DNA from: Bacteroidales bacterium
GTDB lineage: Bacteria; Bacteroidota; Bacteroidia; Bacteroidales; Bacteroidaceae
Reading direction: 5' to 3'
NCBI GenBank assembly: GCA_004558535.1
Contig: SFCP01000074.1
Coordinates: forward strand, 1-15,722
Length of the DNA: 15,722 nucleotides
Shown here: piece after piece, positions 8,661-15,638 of the stretch
How positions within the stretch are numbered: the first letter of the stretch is position 1
Layout: the number at the start of each line of letters is the position of its first letter
Notes under the pieces: model-generated
Told to the model about the DNA's origin: nothing
The model's database searches: none
Seen by the model: the letters and a program-made list of their open reading frames with translations, nothing else
Translations under genes and position numbers: made by a program

Positions 8661-9347
8661 TCAATGCTCGGCATCGCTCTGCTTCATAATCTCGATGCAG
8701 CGCTCCACAGGCACGCCGCGGGCCTTGGCCAAAAGTGTAAAGAACTCGTCATCGCCCGACAGGCCCAACAGGTTGGCACAACCCTTTTCCACGCTGACCG
8801 GACGGCCGATGCGCATGCTGTTCGTATCAATCAGCGAAAAGCGATAACGCCCGTCCACCTGATCGAAAAGCACATTGCCGGACGAGAAGTCGCGGTGCAG
8901 GAAACCCTGCTCGTGCAGGCGGGCCGCAAAGGCAGCGAAGCGGCGGATTACCTCGCAGCGCTCGTCGTAGGGCAGGGTCAGGGCGTCCAGCAGGTTGTAG
9001 CGATAGGGCGAATACAGGCAGGCGAAATACGTGTCGGACTTGAGCAGTCCCTTCGGATAGCGCACGAAAGCCACGGGCTCGGGACTATCAAAGCCCCGTT
9101 CGCGCAGTTCCAGCGGACGGAAGTAGGCTTTCTTCCCCTTCGAAGACTTGTAAATCCGCTGGGCAATGCGGGCGCGCAGCGACGGCAGGGCGTATTTCTT
9201 GACACAGAGCGTCAGGCCCTCCACCTCCAAGGTGCGGAGCACGTTGCGGTCGCGGAAGATTTCCTTGCCCTCGCGCTCGAAGTGCACCTCCAGGTCTTTC
9301 AGGTAATTGCGCAGGTGCTCGTATTTGGGATTGAGAATGATTTTCAT
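8661..9347 (-). CDS. Lipopolysaccharide kinase (WaaP/InaA/RIO-like) family protein
   Basis: A 228-residue cytoplasmic protein with a small protein-kinase-like fold, as in WaaP/KdkA enzymes that phosphorylate heptose or Kdo of the LPS core. Visible motifs are the catalytic loop HRDFSSGNVLF at 151-161 (Asp153, Asn158), the metal-binding Asp174 in IDTN, which stands in place of DFG, and a lysine-rich strand VKKY (49-52) that could supply the ATP-binding lysine. The ATG at 9347 (MKIILNPKYEH) was chosen over an in-frame GTG 36 bp upstream, since the shorter start fits Bacteroidales LPS-kinase-like proteins. No neighbour shares its direction closely, so it is probably monocistronic. It has its own promoter near 9447 and terminator at 8615. 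Substrate is unknown; a RIO-type protein kinase is a less likely alternative. Confidence 0.85.
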   Translation of the reverse strand: MKIILNPKYEHLRNYLKDLEVHFEREGKEIFRDRNVLRTLEVEGLTLCVKKYALPSLRARIAQRIYKSSKGKKAYFRPLELRERGFDSPEPVAFVRYPKGLLKSDTYFACLYSPYRYNLLDALTLPYDERCEVIRRFAAFAARLHEQGFLHRDFSSGNVLFDQVDGRYRFSLIDTNSMRIGRPVSVEKGCANLLGLSGDDEFFTLLAKARGVPVERCIEIMKQSDAEH

Positions 9348-9446
9348 GATAACGAAAGGTATAGAAACAAGGCGTCCTACCACGGCGCACGGGCCGAAAC
9401 CGGTCCAATGGCCGGCATATCTGCGCTACAAAGCCGGTAGTCTATT

Positions 9447-9455
9447 GCAAACTTA
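9447..9455 (-). promoter_or_regulatory. Promoter of the LPS-kinase-like gene
   Basis: The minus strand reads TAAGTTTGC here, a perfect TAnnTTTGC -7 element. No good TTTG -33 element is seen about 20 bp upstream, which lowers confidence. Transcription would start near 9440, giving a 5' leader of about 90 nt before the ATG at 9347. Confidence 0.55.
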
Positions 9456-9568
9456 CAAAAAAAAGGATAAAATCCTCTGCATCTCCCACTTTTTTCTCAC
9501 TATCTCCCGGTTATTTTGCCGCAGGCAGCCGCCAGCGGTCTTTTTTTCAAAAAAAAATCCCGCAAAAA

Positions 9569-9601
9569 TTTGGCAGGAATGAAATAAAGCCCTACTTTTG
9601 C
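9569..9601 (+). promoter_or_regulatory. Promoter of the tRNA-Pro gene
   Basis: TTTG (9569-9572) and TACTTTTGC (9593-9601) are separated by 20 bp, a full match to the Bacteroidetes primary-sigma consensus. The tRNA begins 10 bp after the -7 element, so the primary transcript has only a few extra 5' bases. Confidence 0.8.
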
Positions 9602-9611
9602 ACTCGCAATT

Positions 9612-9686
9612 CGGGGTGTAGCTCAGCCCGGTTAGAGTACGCGTCTGGGGGGCGTGTGGTCGCTGGTTCGAATCCAGTCACCCCGA
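9612..9686 (+). tRNA. tRNA-Pro (anticodon GGG)
   Basis: A full cloverleaf can be folded by hand. The acceptor stem is cggggtg (9612-9618) with caccccg (9679-9685), plus discriminator A9686. The D arm is gctc / gagt (9621-9638). The anticodon stem is 9640-9644 with 9652-9656, around the loop ctggggg, giving anticodon GGG at 9647-9649. The T arm is gctgg / ccagt around ttcgaat (9667-9673). CCA is not encoded. The GGG anticodon reads CCC and CCU proline codons. Confidence 0.95.
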
Positions 9687-9691
9687 CTGGT

Positions 9692-9737
9692 AATTGCGGC
9701 AACAGATTTTCGAAATCGGTTGCCGCAATTTTTTTAT
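9692..9737 (+). terminator. Terminator of the tRNA-Pro gene
   Basis: A perfect 12-bp stem, aattgcggcaac (9692-9703) with gttgccgcaatt (9719-9730), has an inner gattt/aaatc extension and runs into a T-tract (9729-9737). It starts 5 bp after the tRNA. Confidence 0.9.
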
Positions 9738-9747
9738 CCGTATGTCA

Positions 9748-9792
9748 TGAAAGCGGCCTGCGTTCCAAGGATGTGAACGCAGGCCGCTTTCA
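9748..9792 (-). terminator. Long perfect hairpin ending the alkaline phosphatase operon
   Basis: An 18-bp perfect stem (9748-9765 with 9775-9792) around a 9-nt loop lies 19 bp after the phosphatase stop codon on the minus strand. The T content after the stem is poor on both strands (tttcatgac on the minus strand), so this may act as a strong hairpin or 3'-end stabiliser as much as a classical terminator. It stands next to the tRNA terminator that faces it. Confidence 0.7.
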
Positions 9793-9811
9793 GTTTCTGC
9801 TACGTAGCGCC

Positions 9812-11230
9812 TTATCGCATCTGCCACCCCGTGGCTTCTGCAATGCGCTTGGGTATTTCCGTATTGTCGTATTTTCCACTGAACAGCTCGGCGTCGGCGC
9901 CTATGGCGAAGACGGGCACGTAGCCGTTGGAGTGGCCACCGCTCTGCCAGCCGATCAGCGCAGCCTCGGCCATGGTGCGGCGGGCTGCCGAGGCCAGACC
10001 GCCCAGGCTGGCGTAGAGGGATTTTTCGTCCTTGGCGGTGCCGGCCACCATGTCGTCGTAGGCTTTTCTGAGGCGGCCCTCCTGCTGTTCCGTCAGGGTG
10101 ATGTGCGACCAGAATCCCCAGTTTTCGGTCAGGTCAGCCTTGACTTCGTCCCACGTAAGTGCCGTTCCCTTGGCCGCATGCAGCTCGGCCAGATGGGCAG
10201 AGTAGCGCTCGGCGCTCATCCGCTGGTACTGCAACAGGTCTGTGTGCAGTTCGTACGGACCGCGGCCCAAGACGATGCCGCCGGTCTCGTGGTCAGCGGT
10301 CACTACAATCAGGGTTTCATCGGGATGTTGCTTGTAAAATTCGTAGGCCTCGGCCACAGCCTCGTCCATATCGAGCACTTCCCGGAAGACGGTGGCTGCA
10401 TCGTTGGCATGGCAGGCCCAGTCAATCTTTCCGCCCTCGACCATCAGGAAAAATCCGTCCTTTTGCTGCGCCGTCAGCGCCTGGATGCCGGCTCGCGTCA
10501 CCTCGCGCAGCGTCATGTCCTCGGCCGTACGGTCGATGGCATAGGGCAGGCTGTTGCGCTCGCGGGCGCTGGCTGCTTCCGGCTGCAGGAGAATCATCTT
10601 GCGGCCTTTTTTATTTTTCCCTACAAAGTCGGTGTAACCGCGCGCAATGGTGTAGCCGGCCGCTGCACTCTGCTCGTAGAGCGTTCCCTCGGCTTTTTCA
10701 TCGCCCTGTCCCTCGGGCTGCAGGAAATCGGAGCCACCATAGAAATCGTAGCCGGCACGTAGCATATCCTTGCCGATATGATAGTAGGAACCGCGGCTGG
10801 CTACGTGGGCGTAGAAAGCCGCCGGTGTCGCGTGGTCCACGGATACGCTGGTCGAAACGCCCACCGCTGCGCCGGCATCCTTGGCCCATTGCGCCACACT
10901 GTAGACCAGTGTCGTGCCGTCAGCCAGTACGCCGAGCGAACCGTTCTTGGTCTTGTGGCCGGTGGCCAGAGCGGTGCCGGCAGCGGCACTGTCGGTCACG
11001 CCATTCGTGCCGGAGTAAGTCGTAACCAGCCCGGCCACGGGAAAGGAGCCGAACAAAATCGGCGTGACGCCGATGCGGCCCTCCAGGGCAGCCAGATAGG
11101 TTTCCGTACCGTTCACTTGGTTCACGCCCATGCCGTCGCCGATGAAGTAGAAGACGTACTTGGCGCGGCCTGCTGCAAATGTACTGGCGACCATCAGGAA
11201 GAAAGCCGCCAGCGTCAAGATTTTTTTCAT
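9812..11230 (-). CDS. phoA: Alkaline phosphatase (PhoA family), exported
   Basis: A 472-residue phosphomonoesterase with a signal peptide (residues 1-20), so it acts in the periplasm, releasing phosphate from phosphate esters. Family motifs are all present: GDGMG at 31-35 with metal ligand Asp32; VTDSAAAGT at 78-86, matching the family signature, with nucleophile Ser81; DHAT at 132-135; VEGGKIDWACHAND at 264-277 with Glu265, Asp270 and His274; TADHETGG at 311-318; and a late His433 in GGHSNGYVP. It looks intact and active. The ATG at 11230 was chosen because the signal peptide starts there; an upstream in-frame ATG would overlap nothing useful. It lies 49 bp downstream of the broken carbohydrate-binding gene with no promoter between, so it is probably the last gene of the operon. 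The symbol denotes the family only. Confidence 0.95.
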   Translation of the reverse strand: MKKILTLAAFFLMVASTFAAGRAKYVFYFIGDGMGVNQVNGTETYLAALEGRIGVTPILFGSFPVAGLVTTYSGTNGVTDSAAAGTALATGHKTKNGSLGVLADGTTLVYSVAQWAKDAGAAVGVSTSVSVDHATPAAFYAHVASRGSYYHIGKDMLRAGYDFYGGSDFLQPEGQGDEKAEGTLYEQSAAAGYTIARGYTDFVGKNKKGRKMILLQPEAASARERNSLPYAIDRTAEDMTLREVTRAGIQALTAQQKDGFFLMVEGGKIDWACHANDAATVFREVLDMDEAVAEAYEFYKQHPDETLIVVTADHETGGIVLGRGPYELHTDLLQYQRMSAERYSAHLAELHAAKGTALTWDEVKADLTENWGFWSHITLTEQQEGRLRKAYDDMVAGTAKDEKSLYASLGGLASAARRTMAEAALIGWQSGGHSNGYVPVFAIGADAELFSGKYDNTEIPKRIAEATGWQMR

Positions 11231-11279
11231 AAATATAAGTCTTTTACGATTTTTCCCTTGGGAGAAGAATGCCACCAAA

Positions 11280-12420
11280 TCAGTTTGCGGCATCTACGGC
11301 ACAGTTGATGCTGCCGCTCTTGTAGGTGTAGATGCCGTCTACACTGATGGCCTTGCTCTTTGCGCCCGTGGCAGAAATCTTTATCGTGCCGCCGTCAAAG
11401 GTGAAGTTGCCTTTCACCTTGATTCCGCGGCACTTGGACTCCAGCGTAGCGTCGCCGGGCATATAGGTAGTGCCGGTCACTTGCATATCAATCAGCGTGG
11501 GTGTCTCGCCGGTCTGGGCTATGAGCAAGTCTGTGCCGGTGCTGATGCCCTTGGTGCCGAGTCCGCTCACCTGGGCCTTGATGGTGCCGCCCGTCACGGT
11601 CATGGCGCTGTCGCACTTCAGACCTTTTACGTCGTCGGCCGTCACGGCGATGTCGAAAGTGCCGCCTTCGATGAGGATTTGTCCGTTCTGCACGTCAGTA
11701 GGGTCCTTCGTGATGGAAACGTCCACGCAATCGCCGCCCACGCCGCTGACATGGAACGCACCACCCAGCACATGCAGGTATTGCTCCACGTGGATACCAT
11801 CAGAGACTGCGGAGGTAACGTTGAACGTGCCGAAGTCGGCCTTGAACTGCGTGTACTCGTCGGAAGCGTAGGCGTGCTTGGTGTTGCCCACCACGTTGAT
11901 AGTGCCGCCTCCGGCGAACTCAGCGTGACCGTTCACGAAGAAGCAGGCTTTTTGCAAGCCGCCGGTGCCGTCGCTCGCCGGCCTTGTATTCACCATCCAT
12001 GAAGAAGCTGCCATCAGTGGAGCTTCCCGTGAGCGCATAGACGACTTCCTCCTGCAGATCGGCGGACTGCACGATGCTGACGTGCCCGCCGTCGACGCTT
12101 ATCGTCAGGTTGTCGGCCAAATAGCAGGGCACGGTGAGGGCTGCCCCGCCGTTGGAATAAACTACGCCGACGGCCAGGGGATTATAGTCGGCTCTGTCCA
12201 CGGTTATACTGTCCACGGCTGCGGCCTCGAGGCTTGTTTCGGGCAACTGCAACTGACTGCCGTCGGCGGAAAAGGTCACCTGTCCGGCCGCAGTGGCGGA
12301 AGTGACGTAGGTGACGGCTCCGCAGTGGATTTTCAGACGTTGTGCCGCAGCAGATTGCGGCAGCAGGGCGGCACTGACCAGCAGCAGTGCAGCGCCAAAG
12401 AGGGTGCAGTGCTTTTTCAT
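11280..12420 (-). pseudogene. Cthe_2159-like carbohydrate-binding beta-helix protein, broken by an internal deletion and frameshift
   Basis: Two overlapping frames make one gene. The first (from ATG at 12420) has a signal peptide (1-26) and an N-terminal region that reads normally to about residue 147 (SFFMDGEYKA), then goes out of frame and stops at 11920. The second frame carries the rest, from about SDGTGGLQKACFFVNGH (near 11975) to the stop at 11280. It holds the regular beta-helix repeats (GGTF, GGTI, KGI, KGLKCDSAMT) of the Cthe_2159/DUF4353 family. In intact relatives as I recall them, some 45 residues lie between these two points, so the break looks like a deletion of a length not divisible by three, near 11965-11985. 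The family binds acidic polysaccharides and is exported. The start overlaps the preceding gene's stop as ATGA. An assembly error cannot be excluded. Confidence 0.8.
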
Positions 12421-12839
12421 CGTGCCAGGATTTTGAAGGTTTGGTCGTTGATTTTCACTATATACGTACCGGCGGAAAGTCCCGTCGTGGGAACGCGGCG
12501 TCCGTCGGGGGTATACACGCTGATGCGGCTGCCGGCGGGAGCGTCGGTGCGGAGCGTGCCGCCCACGATGCTTACGCCGGGCTGTCCGTCGGACACAGTC
12601 CGGATGGCCGTGGGCTCAGCGGAAAAGAAGAAGCAGTTGAGCTCGGACAGGGCAAAGTCCAGATGGGTCTGCGGCGAACTGATTTGCAGCCGCCCGTCGG
12701 CAATGACCATTTTCAAGCCATCGATGGGCAGGCTCTGCTCTGTGCCGGCCGCCGTGCGGAATGTAAGGTAATCCAGGCTTTGTGCGCTCATGCCCAGCGC
12801 GCCGAGAGCCAGGGCAATGGTTAGGTAGATGTGTTTCAT
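12417..12839 (-). CDS. Small exported protein with type IX-like C-terminal sorting module
   Basis: A 140-residue protein with a signal peptide (1-20, ending MSAQ), a central beta-rich segment (22-75, LDYLTFRTAAGTEQSLPIDG) and a C-terminal module at 106-140 (ISVYTPDGRRV...GTYIVKI...FKILAR) that resembles Por/type IX sorting domains. No enzyme motif is seen and no function is assigned. Its stop overlaps the next start (TGA at 12419-12417 with ATG at 12420-12418), which indicates translational coupling to the carbohydrate-binding gene and thus a joint role, perhaps surface display or secretion. The segment LDYLTF...DGRLQI also resembles the N-terminal part of that downstream protein. The lead to the previous gene is 125 bp, with a weak promoter candidate near 12868. 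Confidence 0.85.
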   Translation of the reverse strand: MKHIYLTIALALGALGMSAQSLDYLTFRTAAGTEQSLPIDGLKMVIADGRLQISSPQTHLDFALSELNCFFFSAEPTAIRTVSDGQPGVSIVGGTLRTDAPAGSRISVYTPDGRRVPTTGLSAGTYIVKINDQTFKILAR

Positions 12840-12867
12840 CTTCTTATGTATTTGGAAATATGACGCG

Positions 12868-12876
12868 GCAAAGGTC
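12868..12876 (-). promoter_or_regulatory. Possible internal promoter before the 140-residue protein gene
   Basis: The minus strand reads GACCTTTGC, one base off the TAnnTTTGC -7 consensus, 28 bp before the ATG. No clear -33 TTTG is found at the right distance. It may give extra expression of the distal genes, or be chance. Confidence 0.25.
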
Positions 12877-12964
12877 GCAGATAGTTATTACATTTTTGTG
12901 AAAGTGGCTGATAGTGGGACGCAGGCAGGCCGCACTTGCCACCACGGGCCGGGCGGTCGCCGCC

Positions 12965-13834
12965 TCAGAACTTAATCTTGTAATCCACCTTGACGGCGTG
13001 CAGCGTACCGCGTCCATCATCGTCGTCGGGTCCGGTCTGGAAGAGGTAACCCAGCCCGATGACGTGCTTCTTGCGGATTTTCCAGTCCACGCCGACCACT
13101 ACGCGCGACTTGTCGTAGCGAAGGGCGTCGCCCAGGTCGTTGGTAACTTCGTACGAAGCGTAGGGATTGAGGGGCAGTCCTTTAATATTATATTCCACCT
13201 GTACGCGGCTGCGAAGCAAGTGCCGGTTCTTGGCCGCCTTCACGTCCTCCTCGTCGTTGGGGCTGTAGGTGATAAATTCTGTCCCGGCGTAGGTGTAGGT
13301 CTCGCCCGTATATCCGGGCTGCACAGGCGTGCGGTATTTGTCGCGCAGGCAGGTTGCCTCGTTGTAGTGGGTGAAGAGGTAGCGCTCGCGCAGGGAGAAG
13401 GTGAACCTGCCCCAAGCTACTTTTCCCGTGACGTCGAAGTAGGCGCGATGCTTGTTGCGCCAGAAGCCGTGATCGACGTTGTAGCCCGTCAGCTGCGGCT
13501 GGCCCGTTATGGGATGCAGGATGAGGTTGTCGTCATCGTCGGTCTTGTACTTCGCCTTGGCTTCTTCCAAGCTGCGGTCGTGGATAAAGGTGTAGCCTGC
13601 GCCGAACTTCAGGAATTTCCAGGGCTTGTAGCCCACACCGGCCGAGAAGTCCCAGCGCGTAGGCTGCGTGGCGTTGTCCTCGAGGCGCATCTCGACGCCG
13701 GCTTCCACCGATATTTTCTTACTGATGGCCTTTTCGGCACTCACGCCGGTCCAGATGCCGAAATCGCTCTGCGCCACGGCAGTACCTGCGCCGCACAGGA
13801 GCAGCAGGAGGGCAAGGTTTCTTTTTAGGATCAT
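12965..13834 (-). CDS. DUF2490 family outer-membrane beta-barrel protein
   Basis: A 289-residue exported protein with a signal peptide (about 1-22, ending AVAQ) and a run of short alternating beta strands ending in aromatic or hydrophobic residues (for example AGVGYKPWKFLKFGAGYTF and TFSLRERYLF). The final segment VKVDYKIKF ends in Phe, as outer-membrane barrels usually do. The conserved opening SDFGIWTGVSAEK and overall length fit DUF2490. Its role is not known for the family; it could be a channel or anchor in the outer membrane. An acidic loop with DDDD occurs twice, which might bind metal. The ATG at 13834 was chosen over an in-frame TTG 9 bp upstream. It lies 61 bp downstream of the DUF4956 gene, same direction. 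Confidence 0.88.
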   Translation of the reverse strand: MILKRNLALLLLLCGAGTAVAQSDFGIWTGVSAEKAISKKISVEAGVEMRLEDNATQPTRWDFSAGVGYKPWKFLKFGAGYTFIHDRSLEEAKAKYKTDDDDNLILHPITGQPQLTGYNVDHGFWRNKHRAYFDVTGKVAWGRFTFSLRERYLFTHYNEATCLRDKYRTPVQPGYTGETYTYAGTEFITYSPNDEEDVKAAKNRHLLRSRVQVEYNIKGLPLNPYASYEVTNDLGDALRYDKSRVVVGVDWKIRKKHVIGLGYLFQTGPDDDDGRGTLHAVKVDYKIKF

Positions 13835-13895
13835 ACTTCTCAAGTTTTTGGGAATACGAGGTGTGTGCGACTATGGGCTACCCGGAGCGCCTGCC

Positions 13896-14576
13896 TCAGA
13901 AGGCGTTTTCCTGGTTCACCTTGAACAGGCGGTCTACCGACTTGATGCGTCTGTTCGGGTCGTGATAAAAGACGCGCAGCATCGTCATGTCGGTGAGGAA
14001 ATCTACTGCGCCGACTTCCACGCGCAGCACTTGCACGCCCAGTCTCTGCTCCAAGTCGGCCTTCAGCTCCTCGTAGCGTTCGGGCTTAATCAACTCTATA
14101 TTGTCGTACTTCACGAATTTGCAGCCCTCGCGGTAGGCTGAGAGGAAATTCTCGGAAGCCCAGACCACGAAAATCATCAGCAGATTGACGGCCACACGTC
14201 CCAGGAAATTCAAATCGCCGGTCTTGGCGTTGAGAACGGACAGCGCGACCAAAAAGAACAGGTATGTCATCTCGCGGATGGGCACGCTCTCCGTACGATA
14301 ACGGATAATGCCGAAAATGGCAAAGAGTCCGAGCGCCGCACCTATCCCCATGTCGCCCGAAGCGCCGAGCAGCAAATAAATAAGCATGAAGATGCTGACC
14401 GAAAGCAGCACAAAGGTGAAATAATAGTCCCGCCGGTGACCCTTGGGATAGTAGAAGAAATGCACGATTATCCATACGACCAGCGAGTTCAGCAGGAAAC
14501 TGCTGACCAGCTCAAACAAAGTGATTGTCGGAAGGAAATTCTTCGCGCTGAAAAACTCATGAAATAATTCTTGCAT
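13896..14576 (-). CDS. DUF4956 family membrane protein
   Basis: A 226-residue inner-membrane protein with about four or five membrane segments (near 20-40, 51-70, 76-93, 101-117 and 124-142) and a soluble C-terminal half (about 145-226). The family signature ALGLFAIFGIIRYRTESVPIRE, at 81-102, is plain. Genes of this family are commonly found beside VTC-type polyphosphate polymerase domain genes, as here, so a joint membrane complex, for example one that anchors the polymerase or moves its product, is a reasonable inference. It follows the VTC gene by 117 bp; that gap holds a 6-bp inverted repeat (14663-14668 / 14681-14686) and a poor -7-like TAATTTCGC at 14609-14601 without a -33 element, so read-through from the first gene is the simpler view. 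Confidence 0.9.
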   Translation of the reverse strand: MQELFHEFFSAKNFLPTITLFELVSSFLLNSLVVWIIVHFFYYPKGHRRDYYFTFVLLSVSIFMLIYLLLGASGDMGIGAALGLFAIFGIIRYRTESVPIREMTYLFFLVALSVLNAKTGDLNFLGRVAVNLLMIFVVWASENFLSAYREGCKFVKYDNIELIKPERYEELKADLEQRLGVQVLRVEVGAVDFLTDMTMLRVFYHDPNRRIKSVDRLFKVNQENAF

Positions 14577-14693
14577 GGCTGTAACCGGATTTATGTCCCG
14601 GCGAAATTAGATAAGGTTATTTTTGTTTTGATTTTCTCCAGAGGAGGGAGGGATTGCACCACGGCCTGGCGGCACAGATGCAGGCCAGTGCCA

Positions 14694-15470
14694 CTATTCA
14701 GCCGCCCGACGGATTTTGCCAATCTTGATCAGTCGCTTCTTGAAGCGGTTCAGGCGCAGTCCGGGGTTGGTCACGGACGACCCGATGCAGTATTTGCTGA
14801 AACCGGCGGGCTTGATGCGCAGGCTGCGCAGCATGGGCAGGATGGGCGAAGGCAGGCGGCCGTCACGCTTCAGCTCGATGATGACGATGTTGTCCATGTC
14901 CTCGTCGCAACCTGTCTCGTAGTTGTGGAAATGCAGGTCGAAGTCGATGGTCAGCCGCTCCGTCTTGGCCTGGTTCACCAAGGTAATGCGGCTGAAGCGG
15001 TTGCCGAGCGTAGGCACGATGCTGTCAAAGGACAGTCCGGTCAGTTCGTGCAGGAATTCCTCGCCGGCCCGGTCCCGGATGACGGCTTCGAGCGAGGGCA
15101 CGGCCACGCGCTTCTTCTTCGTCTTGCCGTGATTGTTCTTCCGTTTCACCTCCAGGAACGTATGCTGCGAGTCAACGTAGGTACGCACGCGGACCTTCGT
15201 GCGCGGCAGGTGGCCGCACTGATGAAAATGGTACATTTCGTGGCTCACGGGGTTGTCCCAGTAGGTCGTGCGATAGGGACTGATTCGCTTTCCGGCCACG
15301 GACTGTGAATAATAGCAGCCCTTGGTCATTTCGAGCAGGCGGATGAGCATCGGCACATTGGTCACGAACTTTGTGTCCATACGGTTCATGAGCCGGATAG
15401 ACTTCATCTCGTCGAGTGTAATAGGAGGCAATTCGCCGGCTAAACGGGCTATGGTTTCCAGATTACTCAT
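14694..15470 (-). CDS. VTC/CYTH-type polyphosphate polymerase domain protein
   Basis: A 258-residue soluble protein resembling the catalytic domain of yeast Vtc4, which builds polyphosphate from ATP inside a triphosphate tunnel. Visible tunnel-type features are NRMDTKFV (29-36), the basic strand KVRVRTY (92-98), FLEVKRKNNHGKTKKKR (105-121) with the ExK motif, DFDLHF (176-181), IIELKRDG (197-204) with a second acidic-basic pair, and FSKY (224-227) with a late conserved Lys. The ATG at 15470 was chosen over an upstream in-frame TTG. There are no membrane segments; the DUF4956 partner next door probably supplies the membrane link. As the first gene of the block it should set the expression of the rest. 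Polymerase activity of bacterial members is inferred; other triphosphate-tunnel chemistry remains possible. Confidence 0.9.
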   Translation of the reverse strand: MSNLETIARLAGELPPITLDEMKSIRLMNRMDTKFVTNVPMLIRLLEMTKGCYYSQSVAGKRISPYRTTYWDNPVSHEMYHFHQCGHLPRTKVRVRTYVDSQHTFLEVKRKNNHGKTKKKRVAVPSLEAVIRDRAGEEFLHELTGLSFDSIVPTLGNRFSRITLVNQAKTERLTIDFDLHFHNYETGCDEDMDNIVIIELKRDGRLPSPILPMLRSLRIKPAGFSKYCIGSSVTNPGLRLNRFKKRLIKIGKIRRAAE

Positions 15471-15570
15471 GGCTTCGACAATAGCAGGCCGATAATTTAA
15501 GGTTATGTATCTCTCTGTATATATATGCGCCCACAACGCGACACCACCGACCCTTAAATCTGCAGTATTC

Positions 15571-15588
15571 CTGCGGCAAAAGCCGCGG
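15571..15588 (-). promoter_or_regulatory. Hairpin in the 5' leader of the VTC-DUF4956 operon
   Basis: On the minus strand ccgcggc pairs with gccgcag (7 bp, one G-T pair) around a four-base loop, about 12 nt after the predicted transcription start. No T-tract follows. It could protect the 5' end of the mRNA. No known riboswitch or leader family is recognised in the 130-nt leader. Confidence 0.4.
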
Positions 15589-15606
15589 TCTCACGCCATG
15601 GTTTTG

Positions 15607-15638
15607 GCAAAAGTAGGCAAAAAAGCAATAACGCCCAA
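15607..15638 (-). promoter_or_regulatory. Promoter of the VTC-DUF4956 operon
   Basis: Read on the minus strand, TACTTTTGC (15615-15607) is a perfect Bacteroidetes -7 element, with TTGG (15638-15635), a near match to the -33 TTTG, 19 bp upstream. Transcription would start near 15600, leaving a leader of about 130 nt before the ATG at 15470. No other promoter of this quality is seen until the end of the block. Confidence 0.7.

Noticed and set aside
8374..8664. 96-codon minus-strand frame across the tandem repeat (TTKDLEK repeats)
   Set aside because: It runs through the terminator and tetraloop hairpin of the kinase gene, overlaps its stop, and shows no family features beyond the repeat itself.
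9656..11025. Long plus-strand open frames opposite the alkaline phosphatase
   Set aside because: One starts inside the tRNA and all lie antisense to a phosphatase with every active-site motif intact; they are shadows.
11920..12038. Programmed ribosomal frameshift as the explanation for the split carbohydrate-binding gene
   Set aside because: No slippery heptamer is seen at the switch, and residues expected by family comparison seem to be missing, so a deletion fits better than recoding.
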